Below, in pieces: positions 10,625 to 21,289 of a stretch of DNA of 64,000 bases; position 1 is the stretch's first letter; each line of letters begins with the position of its first letter. A program made the position numbers and the translations under genes. This DNA comes from Harmonia axyridis (Eukaryota; Arthropoda; Insecta; Coleoptera; Coccinellidae). The notes below the pieces were generated by a model. The model worked only from the letters and a program-made list of their open reading frames with translations. It was not told the origin of the DNA and did no database searches. The DNA lies in assembly GCF_914767665.1 (NCBI RefSeq), contig NC_059502.1, forward strand, positions 57,766,031 to 57,830,030, given 5' to 3'.

Positions 10625-12003
10625 AATTCAGATTCCATATTCTTATCACTCTTGGAACAATTCAATATTCGTGTTACAAACATGGAACCCACGCGCCTCG
10701 TGTCTGGTGCTTGTTTAGACAATATTTTAACAAACTGCTCGGGAAATACTTGTGTAATGGAATACCATATGTCTGACCACTCAGCATTGAAATTCATTAC
10801 CAGAGATCTACTTACTCGTTCTTCTTAGACTGATACCATTCTGAAGAGAAGAGTAAATCAAAAAACCGTAGATGAATTTCTATCTAGACTGTCGAAGATG
10901 GGGTCTGATATTTTCTCCACGTCGGTAGACGTTAATCAGTCATGGAACTCTTTTTTTCTTCGTTTTAAGAATATTTTTGACCTGAGCTTTCCGAAAGTTC
11001 GAATGGTGACAAGATGTCCAATCGATTCCTTTAGGGATTCTCCTCGAATCTTGTCATTAAAAAGTACTCTTGATGTTCTTTTTGTTGTGTCCTCGGTTGA
11101 TGCCGAATTTACTGAAACATACAAATCCTTCAAGAAACGCTATGATGGGTTGATCTCTAGAGAGAGAAAAAACCATCTCAACAATTTTATTTTGGCATCC
11201 CCCAATAAATCAAAGGCAGCTTGGCAGGTCATCAATTCTACCAGGAGCTCCTTGAAATCAAGTGGAAGCCCTATGAAGTCTGGTGAACCCAATCAATTGG
11301 CAAGCAGCTTCAACGATTTCTTCGTCAACATTGTGACTGCTGCTGACCGGACTTTCCCTCATATGCTCAACAATGTAAAGGTCACTGGGATAAAGGAATC
11401 TTTTTTCGTTTTCCATATTTCAAAGGATGATGTAATCTCTGCTGTGAATTCTCTCAAAAACAAAAGCTCATGTGGTTACGACGAAATACATACCCATGAC
11501 TGTCCTTAAGAAGTCGATAAGTATGATTGCTGACCCTCTTGCACATCTAATTTATCGTTCTTTTACAGAGGGTATATTTCCTGACTCACTTAAGGTAGCA
11601 GTGGTTAAGCCACTTCATAAGAAAGGCGATGTAGAGGATTTAAATAATTACCGGCCTATAAGCTTGTTAACCTCGTTCTCGAAAATTTTTGAGAGAATTC
11701 TTGCAGACAGGCTCCTTAGTTTTTTCAGAAGGTTCAAAGTTATTGTTAGCTGCCAGCATGGGTTTGTACGGAATAAGGGCATAGAAACGGCAGTCTTTGA
11801 GCTGACTAGGGCCATACTCAACGCACTTGAGAAGGGTGAGGTACCGTTAGGACTATTTTTTGACTTATCGAAAGCGTTTGATCTTATTGATCACAAATTG
11901 CTCCTATTCTTTCTTGAGGCATGTGGGATTAGGGATAGACAGCTAGATTTGTTTTCAAGTTACCTCTCAAATCGTAAGCAAAGAGTAATATTATTGAAAG
12001 ATG
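10625..12003 (+). pseudogene. CR1/Jockey-like LINE, first half (endonuclease end and RT)
   Basis: The copy opens inside an AP-like endonuclease. LDNILTN and, about 15 residues later, MEYHMSDHSALKF form the conserved C-terminal SDH block. A linker follows, then reverse transcriptase: LNNYRPISLL (near 11640) and LFFDLSKAFDLIDHKLL (near 11860), the box with the first catalytic Asp. The frame carries a TAG at 10826-10828. A 4-bp tandem duplication (ATACATAC, 11486-11493) shifts frame in the RT. The frame stops at 12003, where the gypsy element is inserted, and resumes at 20088. The 5' end is truncated. Confidence 0.85.
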
Positions 12004-13384
12004 TGTTACGGTTTGAATTTGAATTTAATTATTTACAGTATTCCTTATAATTTGTTCCTGTGGTTAATGATTTCTGTAACAGGAGGTATGTTGCATTGCC
12101 GGTAGATGTCATGTTATAGCGTTAAATTCAAACTTGCATTTAAAACACAAAAAGTAACATCAACACGTTCAGTTTTTTCATTCATTTTTTTGTATCTCGG
12201 TTATCATTCAATTTGAGTTCTTTTGAAAATGCATTTCGAATATCGTTCTTTTCCATCGTAGCCTCTCACAGAGTAACAACGAAATTTTGGCGAGCAGTAG
12301 AGTTTAAAGTCGGCATTTTTTGAAATTTATTATGGTAGCTGAATTAATTTTTCTGCTAAGGCAATAATCAATTTAATTTGGATAGCCTAGTCAAATCAAG
12401 TATTTATTTTGTGAGCTACAATTGAGTGAAAATCCTCGACAACGAGGGTAAGTTACCTTGTGATCAATTTGAATTGAATTTTAAAGTAATACATACTTTT
12501 TTCTGTCATTCTTAGATTTTTATTATATGGTAATTTTTTTTCTATTGGACGTATTGGTATCATTCAAGATCTTCACGAAAATTGCGAGTTAATGGTGCAT
12601 ACCTCCTGGGAAAATTGTTCAATTGGTCCTACATTTGTTGCTAGAGATTTTCATACCGTTTCATTTTGAGTCACTTGGTACAGTTGGCTTGGGGAGGAGA
12701 TTCACCCTAATTTTAAGATAAGTTCCTTCTCATGGTTTTTTTTTCTTCATTGTTGATTAGATACAATTTTGGATATAATATTAAATTCACCTTTGGCACA
12801 TTTCCTTTTCTAAATTTTTATTATATTTTCTCATATTAACATTACCAATATTTAAATATTGTAATTTTCACATTATATTCAGTATATTTAATATTCCAGA
12901 TTTGTATTCGCAGTTCTCAAAGTTTAGTACTCATAATTTCATATTGTCTTATATTTCAACTTATCCAAATTGAGTATCTTTTTTTAAATTTTCTTAATCG
13001 TATATTTTTCCAAATTCAACTTCATCCTTATTCTTAGAGATTACATTCCATATTAGCTTGATACTTTAAATTTTTCATCATTCACATTTTGACTGCTTTA
13101 ACTAGAACTTCATTATCTAAATTACTCATTAGTGTATAATTGTCCTAAGTGCACGGTATTGCAATCTTTCGATTCAGTCTATTAGAACTAAGAAGTATAT
13201 ATTTGTAAGAAACTTATTAGATTATAGTTATTGTTATTTCAGATTTAAAAATTTAATTGTGATTAAAAGTACTTAACCCAACCCTGATTAATTAATTGTT
13301 TATGACTGATTAATTGTCTCATCAGCAACTTTATAATTGGAATTTATTATCACAGGTTATAATAAAGAAAGCACTACCGTGGCA
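12004..13384 (+). repeat. 5' LTR of the gypsy element
   Basis: It starts TGTTACGG and ends CCGTGGCA, short imperfect inverted ends. It matches 18708-20087 almost perfectly. AATAAA occurs at about 13370, near the 3' edge. Confidence 0.97.
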
Positions 13385-13386
13385 AT

Positions 13387-13400
13387 TGGCGCCCAACGTA
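13387..13400 (+). other. tRNA primer-binding site
   Basis: TGGCGCCCAACGTA begins two bases after the LTR. A TGG start, complementary to the CCA end of a tRNA, is the standard minus-strand primer site. I cannot name the tRNA with certainty. Confidence 0.8.
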
Positions 13401-13639
13401 ACAACCAATACACGATTAATCGACAATTGTACAGGACATTGTTCATTACTGAAACCAAGTCATATTGTTCTTTGAAGAGGATCAATTCATGCTGAGGGAA
13501 CACCATCATTTTGAGCTGTGAAATTTTCGGTTTTTGGTGAGACACTTTTCTTTTCTCTGTTTGGACCATTTTTTTTTGCTACGTTATTTTCATTTATATA
13601 ATTTTGACTTTTACACTGGAATAGACACATTTTTTAAAT

Positions 13640-15352
13640 ATGGCTACCATGTTTTTGAAAATTGAACCCGATCGGTTAATTAAAGAGGAACTAGAGTATG
13701 AAATTGCGTTAAGAGGTCTGAAACCTGAAGGGTCAGTTTCGGAGTTGATCAAAATGTTACGAGGTTTATTGAAATTAGAGTCAGAGGGACAATCATTCAA
13801 GGAATTTTATAATTTTGATGCAAAAGTAGAATTGGATATATGTTCTGCTAAGGTTGACGAAATTGAAGTTTATCTCAAAGAACCTTTTTCAGGTTCTATG
13901 CAACGCAAAATTAGAACAAAATTAAGTCATTTATTGGGTAGAGTAGAAAGAATCAAACCATCTGAACAGGATAAAACCTTATGTGAATTAAGATCTAAGT
14001 TACTCACTGCGAGTTTGCGCTTAATGTCTTCATATGAGAGTAAATTAATGGGTGATTCTAAGGCTCCAAAATCATTGCCTGCGGAGGTAGAATTCGAGCA
14101 AAGTTTCTTGAATCAAAAAGCCGTGAGTTCGACACCAACAAAAAATTTATCTGCTAATGTTTCTGGTAATATTCAAAATAACAGCTTAACAACAGCGACT
14201 AATATGATGCAAAATTTGAATGTAGTAGATCCTAAAATTCACTTGAAAAGTCTGGGAATTAAATATTCAGGTAGAAACGATTCTCTGAGCTTGAATGCTT
14301 TTTTCGAAAGAGTAAATGATATTATGGAAGCAAGAGGTTATTCGGAAGAATTTATGTTCAGAATCGCATCAGAATTGTTCGAGGGTGAAGCACTAGTATA
14401 CTATAGGGCGGTCAAGAGTTTGGTTGATGATTGGAAAGAACTTATTGCTATTTTTCGAGATGAATTTTTCAGAGATGGAGACAGAAAAATCTTTGAACAA
14501 ATTAAAGGAAGAACTCAAGGTGAAACTGAGACAATAGCTATCTATGTAGCATATATGCAAAACTTGTTCAATAGATTGTCTTTCTCAGTCGATGAAAAGG
14601 TAAAGTTAGAGTTAATAAAAGATAGAATCAGGCCAGAATATCGTATAGGGTTCGGATTGATAGATGATATTAATTCTCTGGGAATGTTGATTAAATTGGG
14701 TCGTAAGTTGGAGGATAATAAGCGTTATGTTAATAATTTTATTCCACCGTCATCAAATAAGCATGCAATTGAAGTTGATTTAGAATACAAGCGCGAATCG
14801 ACAAAGGGTAAATTATGTAATTTAGAGACTGAAAAACAGGTTAGTTTTAGTGATTATAAACCAAGTATTTCTAAGTCAGAAAATGAACAATTTAGTGATG
14901 ATAATAGGTTAAGAAGCAGAAGTAGATCCAATTCGCGAAGTAGAAATAGATCAAATTCCCGAGGTAGCACTAGAACTAGAGATTCTTCTAAGAATAGATA
15001 TTGTTGTTCAGAAGTTAATTATAGTAAAGATGGACAATACTCAGATAGGAACTATTCAAATAAGTCATATGGAAGTCAGCATAAAACATATCCTTATCAG
15101 AAACGTTTGAATGATGATAGATCTCCAAGTGTAGATAGGAATAGTGCGCAGAATAGTAAAAGACCAATTATCGATCAAAGTGACAGAAATAGGGCTCAGA
15201 ATTCTTTTCAAGATTCGTCTGTTGTTTGTTTCAAGTGTCAGGGAAAAAATCATTTAGCTAGACATTGCACAGTAAAATCAATTCGATGTTACAATTGTGG
15301 TAGGTTCGGATTTACAAAATTAAATTGTCCAAGTTGTAATTTAAACCACTAA
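13640..15352 (+). CDS. gag: Gypsy Gag polyprotein
   Basis: This 570-residue product forms the virus-like particle and packages the element's RNA. The ATG at 13640 is the first in frame after a ~240-nt leader. The N-terminal ~60 residues (LIKEELEYEIALRGL...) resemble the SAP-like start of some insect Gags. A central capsid-like segment lies at about residues 200-360. An Arg/Ser-rich stretch lies near residues 430-455. Two zinc knuckles end the protein. The first is canonical (C530, C533, H538, C543). In the second (C550, C553, F558, C563) Phe replaces the usual His. The frame ends at 15352, six bases after a TTTAAAC slippery heptamer, so most ribosomes should stop here and a fraction continue into pol. 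Confidence 0.95.
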   Translation: MATMFLKIEPDRLIKEELEYEIALRGLKPEGSVSELIKMLRGLLKLESEGQSFKEFYNFDAKVELDICSAKVDEIEVYLKEPFSGSMQRKIRTKLSHLLGRVERIKPSEQDKTLCELRSKLLTASLRLMSSYESKLMGDSKAPKSLPAEVEFEQSFLNQKAVSSTPTKNLSANVSGNIQNNSLTTATNMMQNLNVVDPKIHLKSLGIKYSGRNDSLSLNAFFERVNDIMEARGYSEEFMFRIASELFEGEALVYYRAVKSLVDDWKELIAIFRDEFFRDGDRKIFEQIKGRTQGETETIAIYVAYMQNLFNRLSFSVDEKVKLELIKDRIRPEYRIGFGLIDDINSLGMLIKLGRKLEDNKRYVNNFIPPSSNKHAIEVDLEYKRESTKGKLCNLETEKQVSFSDYKPSISKSENEQFSDDNRLRSRSRSNSRSRNRSNSRGSTRTRDSSKNRYCCSEVNYSKDGQYSDRNYSNKSYGSQHKTYPYQKRLNDDRSPSVDRNSAQNSKRPIIDQSDRNRAQNSFQDSSVVCFKCQGKNHLARHCTVKSIRCYNCGRFGFTKLNCPSCNLNH

Positions 15353-15383
15353 GGAAGTCAAGTGTGGACCGAGCTTCGACTTC
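15340..15383 (+). promoter_or_regulatory. -1 programmed ribosomal frameshift site (gag-pol)
   Basis: The heptamer TTTAAAC (15340-15346) is in phase with gag as T TTA AAC. The pol frame is closed by a TAA at 15337-15339, so it opens exactly at the heptamer. A 7-nt spacer leads to a hairpin with stem GAAGTC/GACTTC (15354-15359 with 15378-15383). The stem extends by AAG/CTT across a one-base bulge (C15377) and has an 11-nt loop. Slippery heptamer, 5-9 nt spacer and stem are the standard -1 frameshift parts. The pairing was done by eye. Confidence 0.85.
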
Positions 15384-18300
15384 AGAACCTTTATCGGTTA
15401 ATCAACATATGTCTTCAGATGATTATTATAATTTGGGTTCGGATACTTCAGATTTTGTTTGTTCTAAAGAAGAAATCGAAACTTTCAATAATAAATATAA
15501 ACCAGTTTTAAATTATATTTTAGACGGAGTTTCAGGAGGAGAGTGTCCATATATTTCAGTAGACATTTATAATAAAAAATTTAAAGGATTATTAGACTCA
15601 GGAGCTAATCAAATATTCATCAATGAATCCACTTACGAATTTTTACATCAGTTAGGAATAGTCTTACATACGGAAAATGTGTCGTCATGCGTTTTAGCGA
15701 ATAATCAGGAACTTAAATGCTTAGGATTTGTCAATATACCTATTACTTTGGAAAATAAGACACATATATTTAAATGCTTTGTATTGTCTGACTTACGTCA
15801 TAGCATTGTACTGGGAACGGTTTTTTGGATTAAGATGGGTATAGTTCCAGATTTGAGGAAAGGTTATTGGAGCTTTAGTAAAGAACAATCTTTTTATTCT
15901 GATTCTCTGAATTCTTTACAAACTTCTGATGATTTAACGAATTGTCAGAGGAAAAAACTAAATCAGATTGTTGATGGTTATTTCAATAGAATGCAGAATG
16001 TAAAATTGGGTTGTGTCAAAGATATTGAGCATGAAATAATAACGAGCAGTAAACCTATAAAATCTAAATATTATCCAGTGAGTCCTTACATGCAAACTAA
16101 AATAAATGAGGAAATAGATAAAATGCTCGATTTAGATGTAATTGAACCTTCTAATAGTGGTTGGAGTTCACCAATTCTTATGGTTCCAAAAAAGGATAAC
16201 ACTTATAGATTTTGTGTTGATTTCCGAAAGCTAAACGCTGTAACTGAGAAGTGTGCTTATCCTTTACCACATATTTCCTCAATTCTCGATAGTTTAGGTA
16301 ATGCTAAATATCTTACTTCGTTGGATATAAAAAACGCTTATTGGCAAATCAAACTTTCCGAGAAAAGTAAACAATATACAGCGTTTACCATTCCAGGACG
16401 CGGGTTGTTTCAATTTAAAAGATTGGCATTCGGTTTAACTAATGCCCCTGGAACATTTCAAAAAATAATAGATGTTTTACTTGCCGAATTTCCAGGTTAC
16501 GTATTCAGATATTTGGATGATATAATTATAGTAACACCTGACTTCGAAACTCATTTGCGTATATTAGAAAGTATTCTCGACAAATTAGCACAGGCAAATT
16601 TAGTTCTGAACAAGGAAAAATGTGTATTTTGTAGACCAGAGTTGAAATTTTTAGGATATATAGTAAATAGGAACGGTTTAGCTGTAGATCCAGATAAAAT
16701 AAGTGCGATAGTTAATATGCCCAGCCCAAAGTCACCTAGGGAGGTGAAGAGAATAATTGGCATGATTATGTGGTATCGTAAATTTATTCCAGACCTGTCG
16801 ACTATCACAGAACCCATCACTAAACTTACTCGTAAAAATTGTAAATTTGTATGGTCAGCCGACTGTGAACAAGCTTTCGCTAAAATTAAAGATCTTTTAG
16901 TGAGTGCTCCAATTTTGGCTTGTCCAAATTTCGAATATCCATTTATTCTTGAATGTGATGCTAGCTCTTATGGCCTTGGTTGCGTTTTATCTCAGGTTTA
17001 TGATGGTAGAGAACACGTAATTTGCTATCTTTCTCGGAGTTTAACTCGTACTGAGAGAAATTTTTCAGCAACTGAACTTGAATGTTTAAGCGTGCTGTGG
17101 TCAATAGAAAAATTACGTTGTTATTTAGAAGGTGCTCCAAATTTTACAGTAATCACAGATCATCATAGTTTACTTTGGCTTAATAATCTTAAAGACCCAC
17201 ACGGTAGACTAGGAAGATGGGTACTAAAACTTCAAATGTACAATTTCACTATTTTGCATAGACCAGGAAGATTTCATCAAGTACCAGATTGCCTTTCTAG
17301 AGCAATTCCTGAGGAAACTTTTGTCATGTCTGAAATTTCATTGGAAAATATCAAGGATTCTTGGTACAATAAGCTTGTAAGTCAAGTTAAGATAAATCCT
17401 TTGAAATATTCAAATTTTAGAATTTCTGACGGCGGAATTTTATATAAAAATATGGGTAAGACCTCATCTGATGCAACTACATGGAAGCAAGTAGTACCTA
17501 AAGAAAAACGTATTGAGTTACTCAAGAAATTTCACGATGATCCTACAAGTGGAGGACATTTCGGTATATACAAAACATACCATAGAATTTTGGAAAATTA
17601 TTGTTGGCCTGGGATGCAGCATGATATTACTAGATATGTAAATAAATGTAAAATATGCGCTGCACATAAACCGGAACAAAAACTAAAAGCTGGTATAATG
17701 GGTAAGAAACCTGAAGTTAATAGATGTTGGCAATACATAGCTATTGATTTGATTGGTCCTTTTCCTCGTAGTACTAAGGGTTATCAACATATTTTGGTGG
17801 TTTGCGATTTTTTTAGTAAGTTCACACTACTTTATCCTTTGCGACAGGCAACAGCATCTTCAATAATAAGAATTTTAGAAGAACAGGTATTTTTGTTATT
17901 CGGAGTTCCTGAAATACTTAAGTGTGACAATGGCACTCAATTTAAGAGTAAAGAATTTTCAAAGTTGCTTAATGAATATCATGTGAAAGTATTTTATAAT
18001 CCTCTTTATCATCCGGAACCAAATTTCTCAGAGAGGTCGAATAGAGTTATAAAAACTATGATAGCTAGTTACATTGAAGAAAATCATAAAAAATGGGACA
18101 AATATTTACCTCAATTGGCTTGTGCCTATCGTACAGCGAAACATGAAGTTGTTAATAATACACCGTATTCTATAAATTTTGGATGTGAAATGATTGTGGA
18201 TGGTAATGATTATGAATTAATCAGGGATAGAGAAAGTATTGTGGATGGAGTCAAGGAGAAACAAGGTAGTAAAGAGTCGGAAAAGCTAATGAAGATGGAA

Positions 18301-18606
18301 AAATTGAGACTATTCGTGAAAGATAGGTTGAAAAAAGCTCATGAAAAAACTAAACACGATTATAATTTGCGGCATAGACCTCAACAATATAGTGTAAATG
18401 ATTTTGTTTGGGTAAAATCACATTTCTTGTCATCCAGTATAAAAGATTTTTCAGCTAAATTAGGTGATAAATTTTGTGGTCCATATAGAGTATCGAAAAA
18501 GCTAGGGGTTAATACATATGAACTTAGAGATGATTCAGGTGTTTCTAAGGGAAATTGGCATGTGTCTCAACTTAAGCCTGATAAAACTCTTGATGCTGGT
18601 CAGTGA
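15340..18606 (+). CDS. pol: Gypsy Pol polyprotein (protease, RT, RNase H, integrase)
   Basis: Pol is read by -1 frameshift from gag; no ATG is needed and the only early start-like codon is GTG at 15364. Numbering from there, the order is aspartic protease (DSGA at 78-81), reverse transcriptase (YLDD at 383-386), RNase H (ECDASSYG, Asp532), an integrase HHCC zinc finger (CKICAAHK region), and the integrase core with Asp795, Asp855 and Glu890. The C-terminal chromatin/DNA-binding region is GPYRVSKKLGVNTYELRDD. This domain order defines Ty3/gypsy. The frame is uninterrupted and the catalytic residues are all present, so the copy could be active. No env frame follows. Confidence 0.95.
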   Translation, partial: FKPLRKSSVDRASTSEPLSVNQHMSSDDYYNLGSDTSDFVCSKEEIETFNNKYKPVLNYILDGVSGGECPYISVDIYNKKFKGLLDSGANQIFINESTYEFLHQLGIVLHTENVSSCVLANNQELKCLGFVNIPITLENKTHIFKCFVLSDLRHSIVLGTVFWIKMGIVPDLRKGYWSFSKEQSFYSDSLNSLQTSDDLTNCQRKKLNQIVDGYFNRMQNVKLGCVKDIEHEIITSSKPIKSKYYPVSPYMQTKINEEIDKMLDLDVIEPSNSGWSSPILMVPKKDNTYRFCVDFRKLNAVTEKCAYPLPHISSILDSLGNAKYLTSLDIKNAYWQIKLSEKSKQYTAFTIPGRGLFQFKRLAFGLTNAPGTFQKIIDVLLAEFPGYVFRYLDDIIIVTPDFETHLRILESILDKLAQANLVLNKEKCVFCRPELKFLGYIVNRNGLAVDPDKISAIVNMPSPKSPREVKRIIGMIMWYRKFIPDLSTITEPITKLTRKNCKFVWSADCEQAFAKIKDLLVSAPILACPNFEYPFILECDASSYGLGCVLSQVYDGREHVICYLSRSLTRTERNFSATELECLSVLWSIEKLRCYLEGAPNFTVITDHHSLLWLNNLKDPHGRLGRWVLKLQMYNFTILHRPGRFHQVPDCLSRAIPEETFVMSEISLENIKDSWYNKLVSQVKINPLKYSNFRISDGGILYKNMGKTSSDATTWKQVVPKEKRIELLKKFHDDPTSGGHFGIYKTYHRILENYCWPGMQHDITRYVNKCKICAAHKPEQKLKAGIMGKKPEVNRCWQYIAIDLIGPFPRSTKGYQHILVVCDFFSKFTLLYPLRQATASSIIRILEEQVFLLFGVPEILKCDNGTQFKSKEFSKLLNEYHVKVFYNPLYHPEPNFSERSNRVIKTMIASYIEENHKKWDKYLPQLACAYRTAKHEVVNNTPYSINFGCEMIVDGNDYELIRDRESIVDGVKEKQGSKESEKLMKMEKLRLFVKDRLKKAHEKTKHDYNLRHRPQQYSVNDFVWVKSHFLSSSIKDFSAKLGDKFCGPYRVSKKLGVNTYELRDDSGVSKGNWHVSQLKPDKTLDAGQ

Positions 18607-18693
18607 TTGGGGTGAAGTTTTCTTCTCTCATGTTGACTGTATCGATTATTTGCTTGCTTTCTTTGGAAAAAAATCTTCGATTTTTTTTTTTAT

Positions 18694-18707
18694 GGGAAGG
18701 GGAGGTA
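18694..18707 (+). other. Polypurine tract
   Basis: GGGAAGGGGAGGTA abuts the 3' LTR, in the usual place for plus-strand priming. Confidence 0.75.
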
Positions 18708-20087
18708 TGTTACGGTTTGAATTTGAATTTAATTATTTACAGTATTCCTTATAATTTGTTCCTGTGGTTAATGATTTCTGTAACAGGAGGTATGTTGCAT
18801 TGCCGGTAGATGTCATGTTATAGCGTTAAATTCAAACTTGCATTTAAAACACAAAAAGTAACATCAACACGTTCAGTTTTTTCATTCATTTTTTTGTATC
18901 TCGGTTATCATTCAATTTGAGTTCTTTTGAAAATGCATTTCGAATATCGTTCTTTTCCATCGTAGCCTCTCACAGAGTAACAACGAAATTTTGGCGAGCA
19001 GTAGAGTTTAAAGTCGGCATTTTTTGAAATTTATTATGGTAGCTGAATTAATTTTTCTGCTAAGGCAATAATCAATTTAATTTGGATAGCCTAGTCAAAT
19101 CAAGTATTTATTTTGTGAGCTACAATTGAGTGAAAATCCTCGACAACGAGGGTAAGTTACCTTGTGATCAATTTGAATTGAATTTTAAAGTAATACATAC
19201 TTTTTTCTGTCATTCTTAGATTTTTATTATATGGTAATTTTTTTTCTATTGGACGTATTGGTATCATTCAAGATCTTCACGAAAATTGCGAGTTAATGGT
19301 GCATACCTCCTGGGAAAATTGTTCAATTGGTCCTACATTTGTTGCTAGAGATTTTCATACCGTTTCATTTTGAGTCACTTGGTACAGTTGGCTTGGGGAG
19401 GAGATTCACCCTAATTTTAAGATAAGTTCCTTCTCATGGTTTTTTTTCTTCATTGTTGATTAGATACAATTTTGGATATAATATTAAATTCACCTTTGGC
19501 ACATTTCCTTTTCTAAATTTTTATTATATTTTCTCATATTAACATTACCAATATTTAAATATTGTAATTTTCACATTATATTCAGTATATTTAATATTCC
19601 AGATTTGTATTCGCAGTTCTCAAAGTTTAGTACTCATAATTTCATATTGTCTTATATTTCAACTTATCCAAATTGAGTATCTTTTTTTAAATTTTCTTAA
19701 TCGTATATTTTTCCAAATTCAACTTCATCCTTATTCTTAGAGATTACATTCCATATTAGCTTGATACTTTAAATTTTTCATCATTCACATTTTGACTGCT
19801 TTAACTAGAACTTCATTATCTAAATTACTCATTAGTGTATAATTGTCCTAAGTGCACGGTATTGCAATCTTTCGATTCAGTCTATTAGAACTAAGAAGTA
19901 TATATTTGTAAGAAACTTATTAGATTATAGTTATTGTTATTTCAGATTTAAAAATTTAATTGTGATTAAAAGTACTTAACCCAACCCTGATTAATTAATT
20001 GTTTATGACTGATTAATTGTCTCATCAGCAACTTTATAATTGGAATTTATTATCACAGGTTATAACAAAGAAAGCACTACCGTGGCA
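18708..20087 (+). repeat. 3' LTR of the gypsy element
   Basis: Near-identical to 12004-13384. It has one T fewer in the run after CATGG, and AACAAAG where the 5' LTR has AATAAAG. Confidence 0.97.
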
Positions 20088-21185
20088 GATGGGTGTTCAT
20101 ATGTATCTAAGGACCAAGTACTGACAAATGGTGTACCACAGAGTAGTATCCTGGGGCCACTTTTGTTTCTAGTCTTTATAAATTCGCTCCCGGAAGCTTC
20201 TTGTTTTAATTACTGTAACGCTATTATGTACGCTGACGACACCAATTTTCTCATAAACTCAAAGAATGTCAACGATGCTTCTATTTCTTCAGTGTCAGTC
20301 ATCAATAAAGTCGGAAATTGGTGCCATAACAACAAACTAAAAATCAATCTACAAAAAAGCGAGAGTGTTTTTTTCCGGTCATACAGATCAAAAATTGTTT
20401 TCCCGAAGTTTGTTGGTGATATCGATAACCAGATACCGGTGAGGGATTCAGTGAGTTTCCTTGGTATTACTTTAGACAGCAGTCTGAGATGGGACATACA
20501 TATTGATCAGCTTAGAAAAAGGCTGAATTCAGTCTCTTTTACTCTTTTCATGCTGAGAGATCAGGTTAACTTTCATGTCCTGAAAGTTCTATATTTTGCT
20601 AATTACCAATCTTTACTTTCTTACGGTATAATTTTCTGGGGATGCTCCATCCACTCTGATAACCTTTTCATTTGCCAAAAATGGACATTTAGATCTATGC
20701 TAAGACTCAACTATAGGCAGTCTTGTCGTGGACTATTTAGAAAACATAATTTTCTCACTTTCTATGGACTATATATATACAAAATACTTACATTTTTCCA
20801 TAAAAATCAAAATTATTTTGTAGAATTCAAAAATGTTAATAATACAAGGCAAAGTGTTCCGTACTTTTTCCCTATTCATTCTTCTACTTTACGTGAAAGG
20901 GGTACAGAATACATGGCAATCAAGTTATTTAATGTATTACCGAAACATCTACAGGTCATTTCTAATCACGGGACCTTTAAGAGAAAAATTCACAGGCTAA
21001 TTGTGCAGTGTGAACCTTACTCAGTCGAGGAGTTCAGGGTTTATTGTTCTAAATAAGTCTTCTCATTATTATTGTATTCTTTTTTCTTGTGACTTGTTTC
21101 ATTTTTATTTGTGTAATATTTCAATATTTGGTACGAATAATCATTGAAATTAATAAACTTATTATTATTATTATTATTATTATTC
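20088..21185 (+). pseudogene. CR1/Jockey-like LINE, second half (RT to 3' tail)
   Basis: This continues the reverse transcriptase broken at 12003. The box before YxDD reads GVPQS at 20130-20144 (families usually have PQG). MYADD follows (YADD at 20229-20240), then VSFLGITLD and a C-terminal region SVPYFFP...LFNVLPKHLQV...FKRKIHRL ending at 21056. A short 3' UTR runs into AATAAACTTATTATTATT..., a (TTA)n tail at 21150-21184. Short tandem tails replace poly(A) in CR1-like LINEs. Without the gypsy insertion the two halves join in the same reading register. Confidence 0.88.
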
Positions 21186-21289
21186 GGAAAATTTCAGAAA
21201 GCGTTTCGGGGAAGAAAGGTGTGTGGAAACATTTTTCACATTAATTTTCAAATTATTCAACTGATAATAGAACATAATTTCGGACAAAT

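Larger units (their letters stand above)
12004..20087 (+). mobile_element. Ty3/gypsy LTR retrotransposon, apparently intact
   Basis: An 8084-bp element with 1381- and 1380-bp LTRs (TGTTACGG...CCGTGGCA) is flanked by the 4-bp target duplication GATG (12000-12003 and 20088-20091). It has a primer-binding site, gag, a -1 frameshift module, pol (protease-RT-RNase H-integrase) and a polypurine tract. There is no env. By eye the LTRs differ only by one T in a T-run and one C/T near the end, which indicates a very recent insertion. The host sequence on each side is the LINE reverse transcriptase. Confidence 0.97.

Noticed and set aside
15364..15366. GTG as the pol start
   Set aside because: A non-AUG start is unlikely; the pol frame is open from the TTTAAAC heptamer, which explains expression without any start codon.
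16551..16820. Minus-strand 89-codon frame inside pol
   Set aside because: Antisense shadow of the reverse-transcriptase region.
18518..18809. Small frames after pol as a possible env gene
   Set aside because: They lie across the pol end, polypurine tract and 3' LTR, and have no signal peptide or membrane domain; the tail is LTR sequence.
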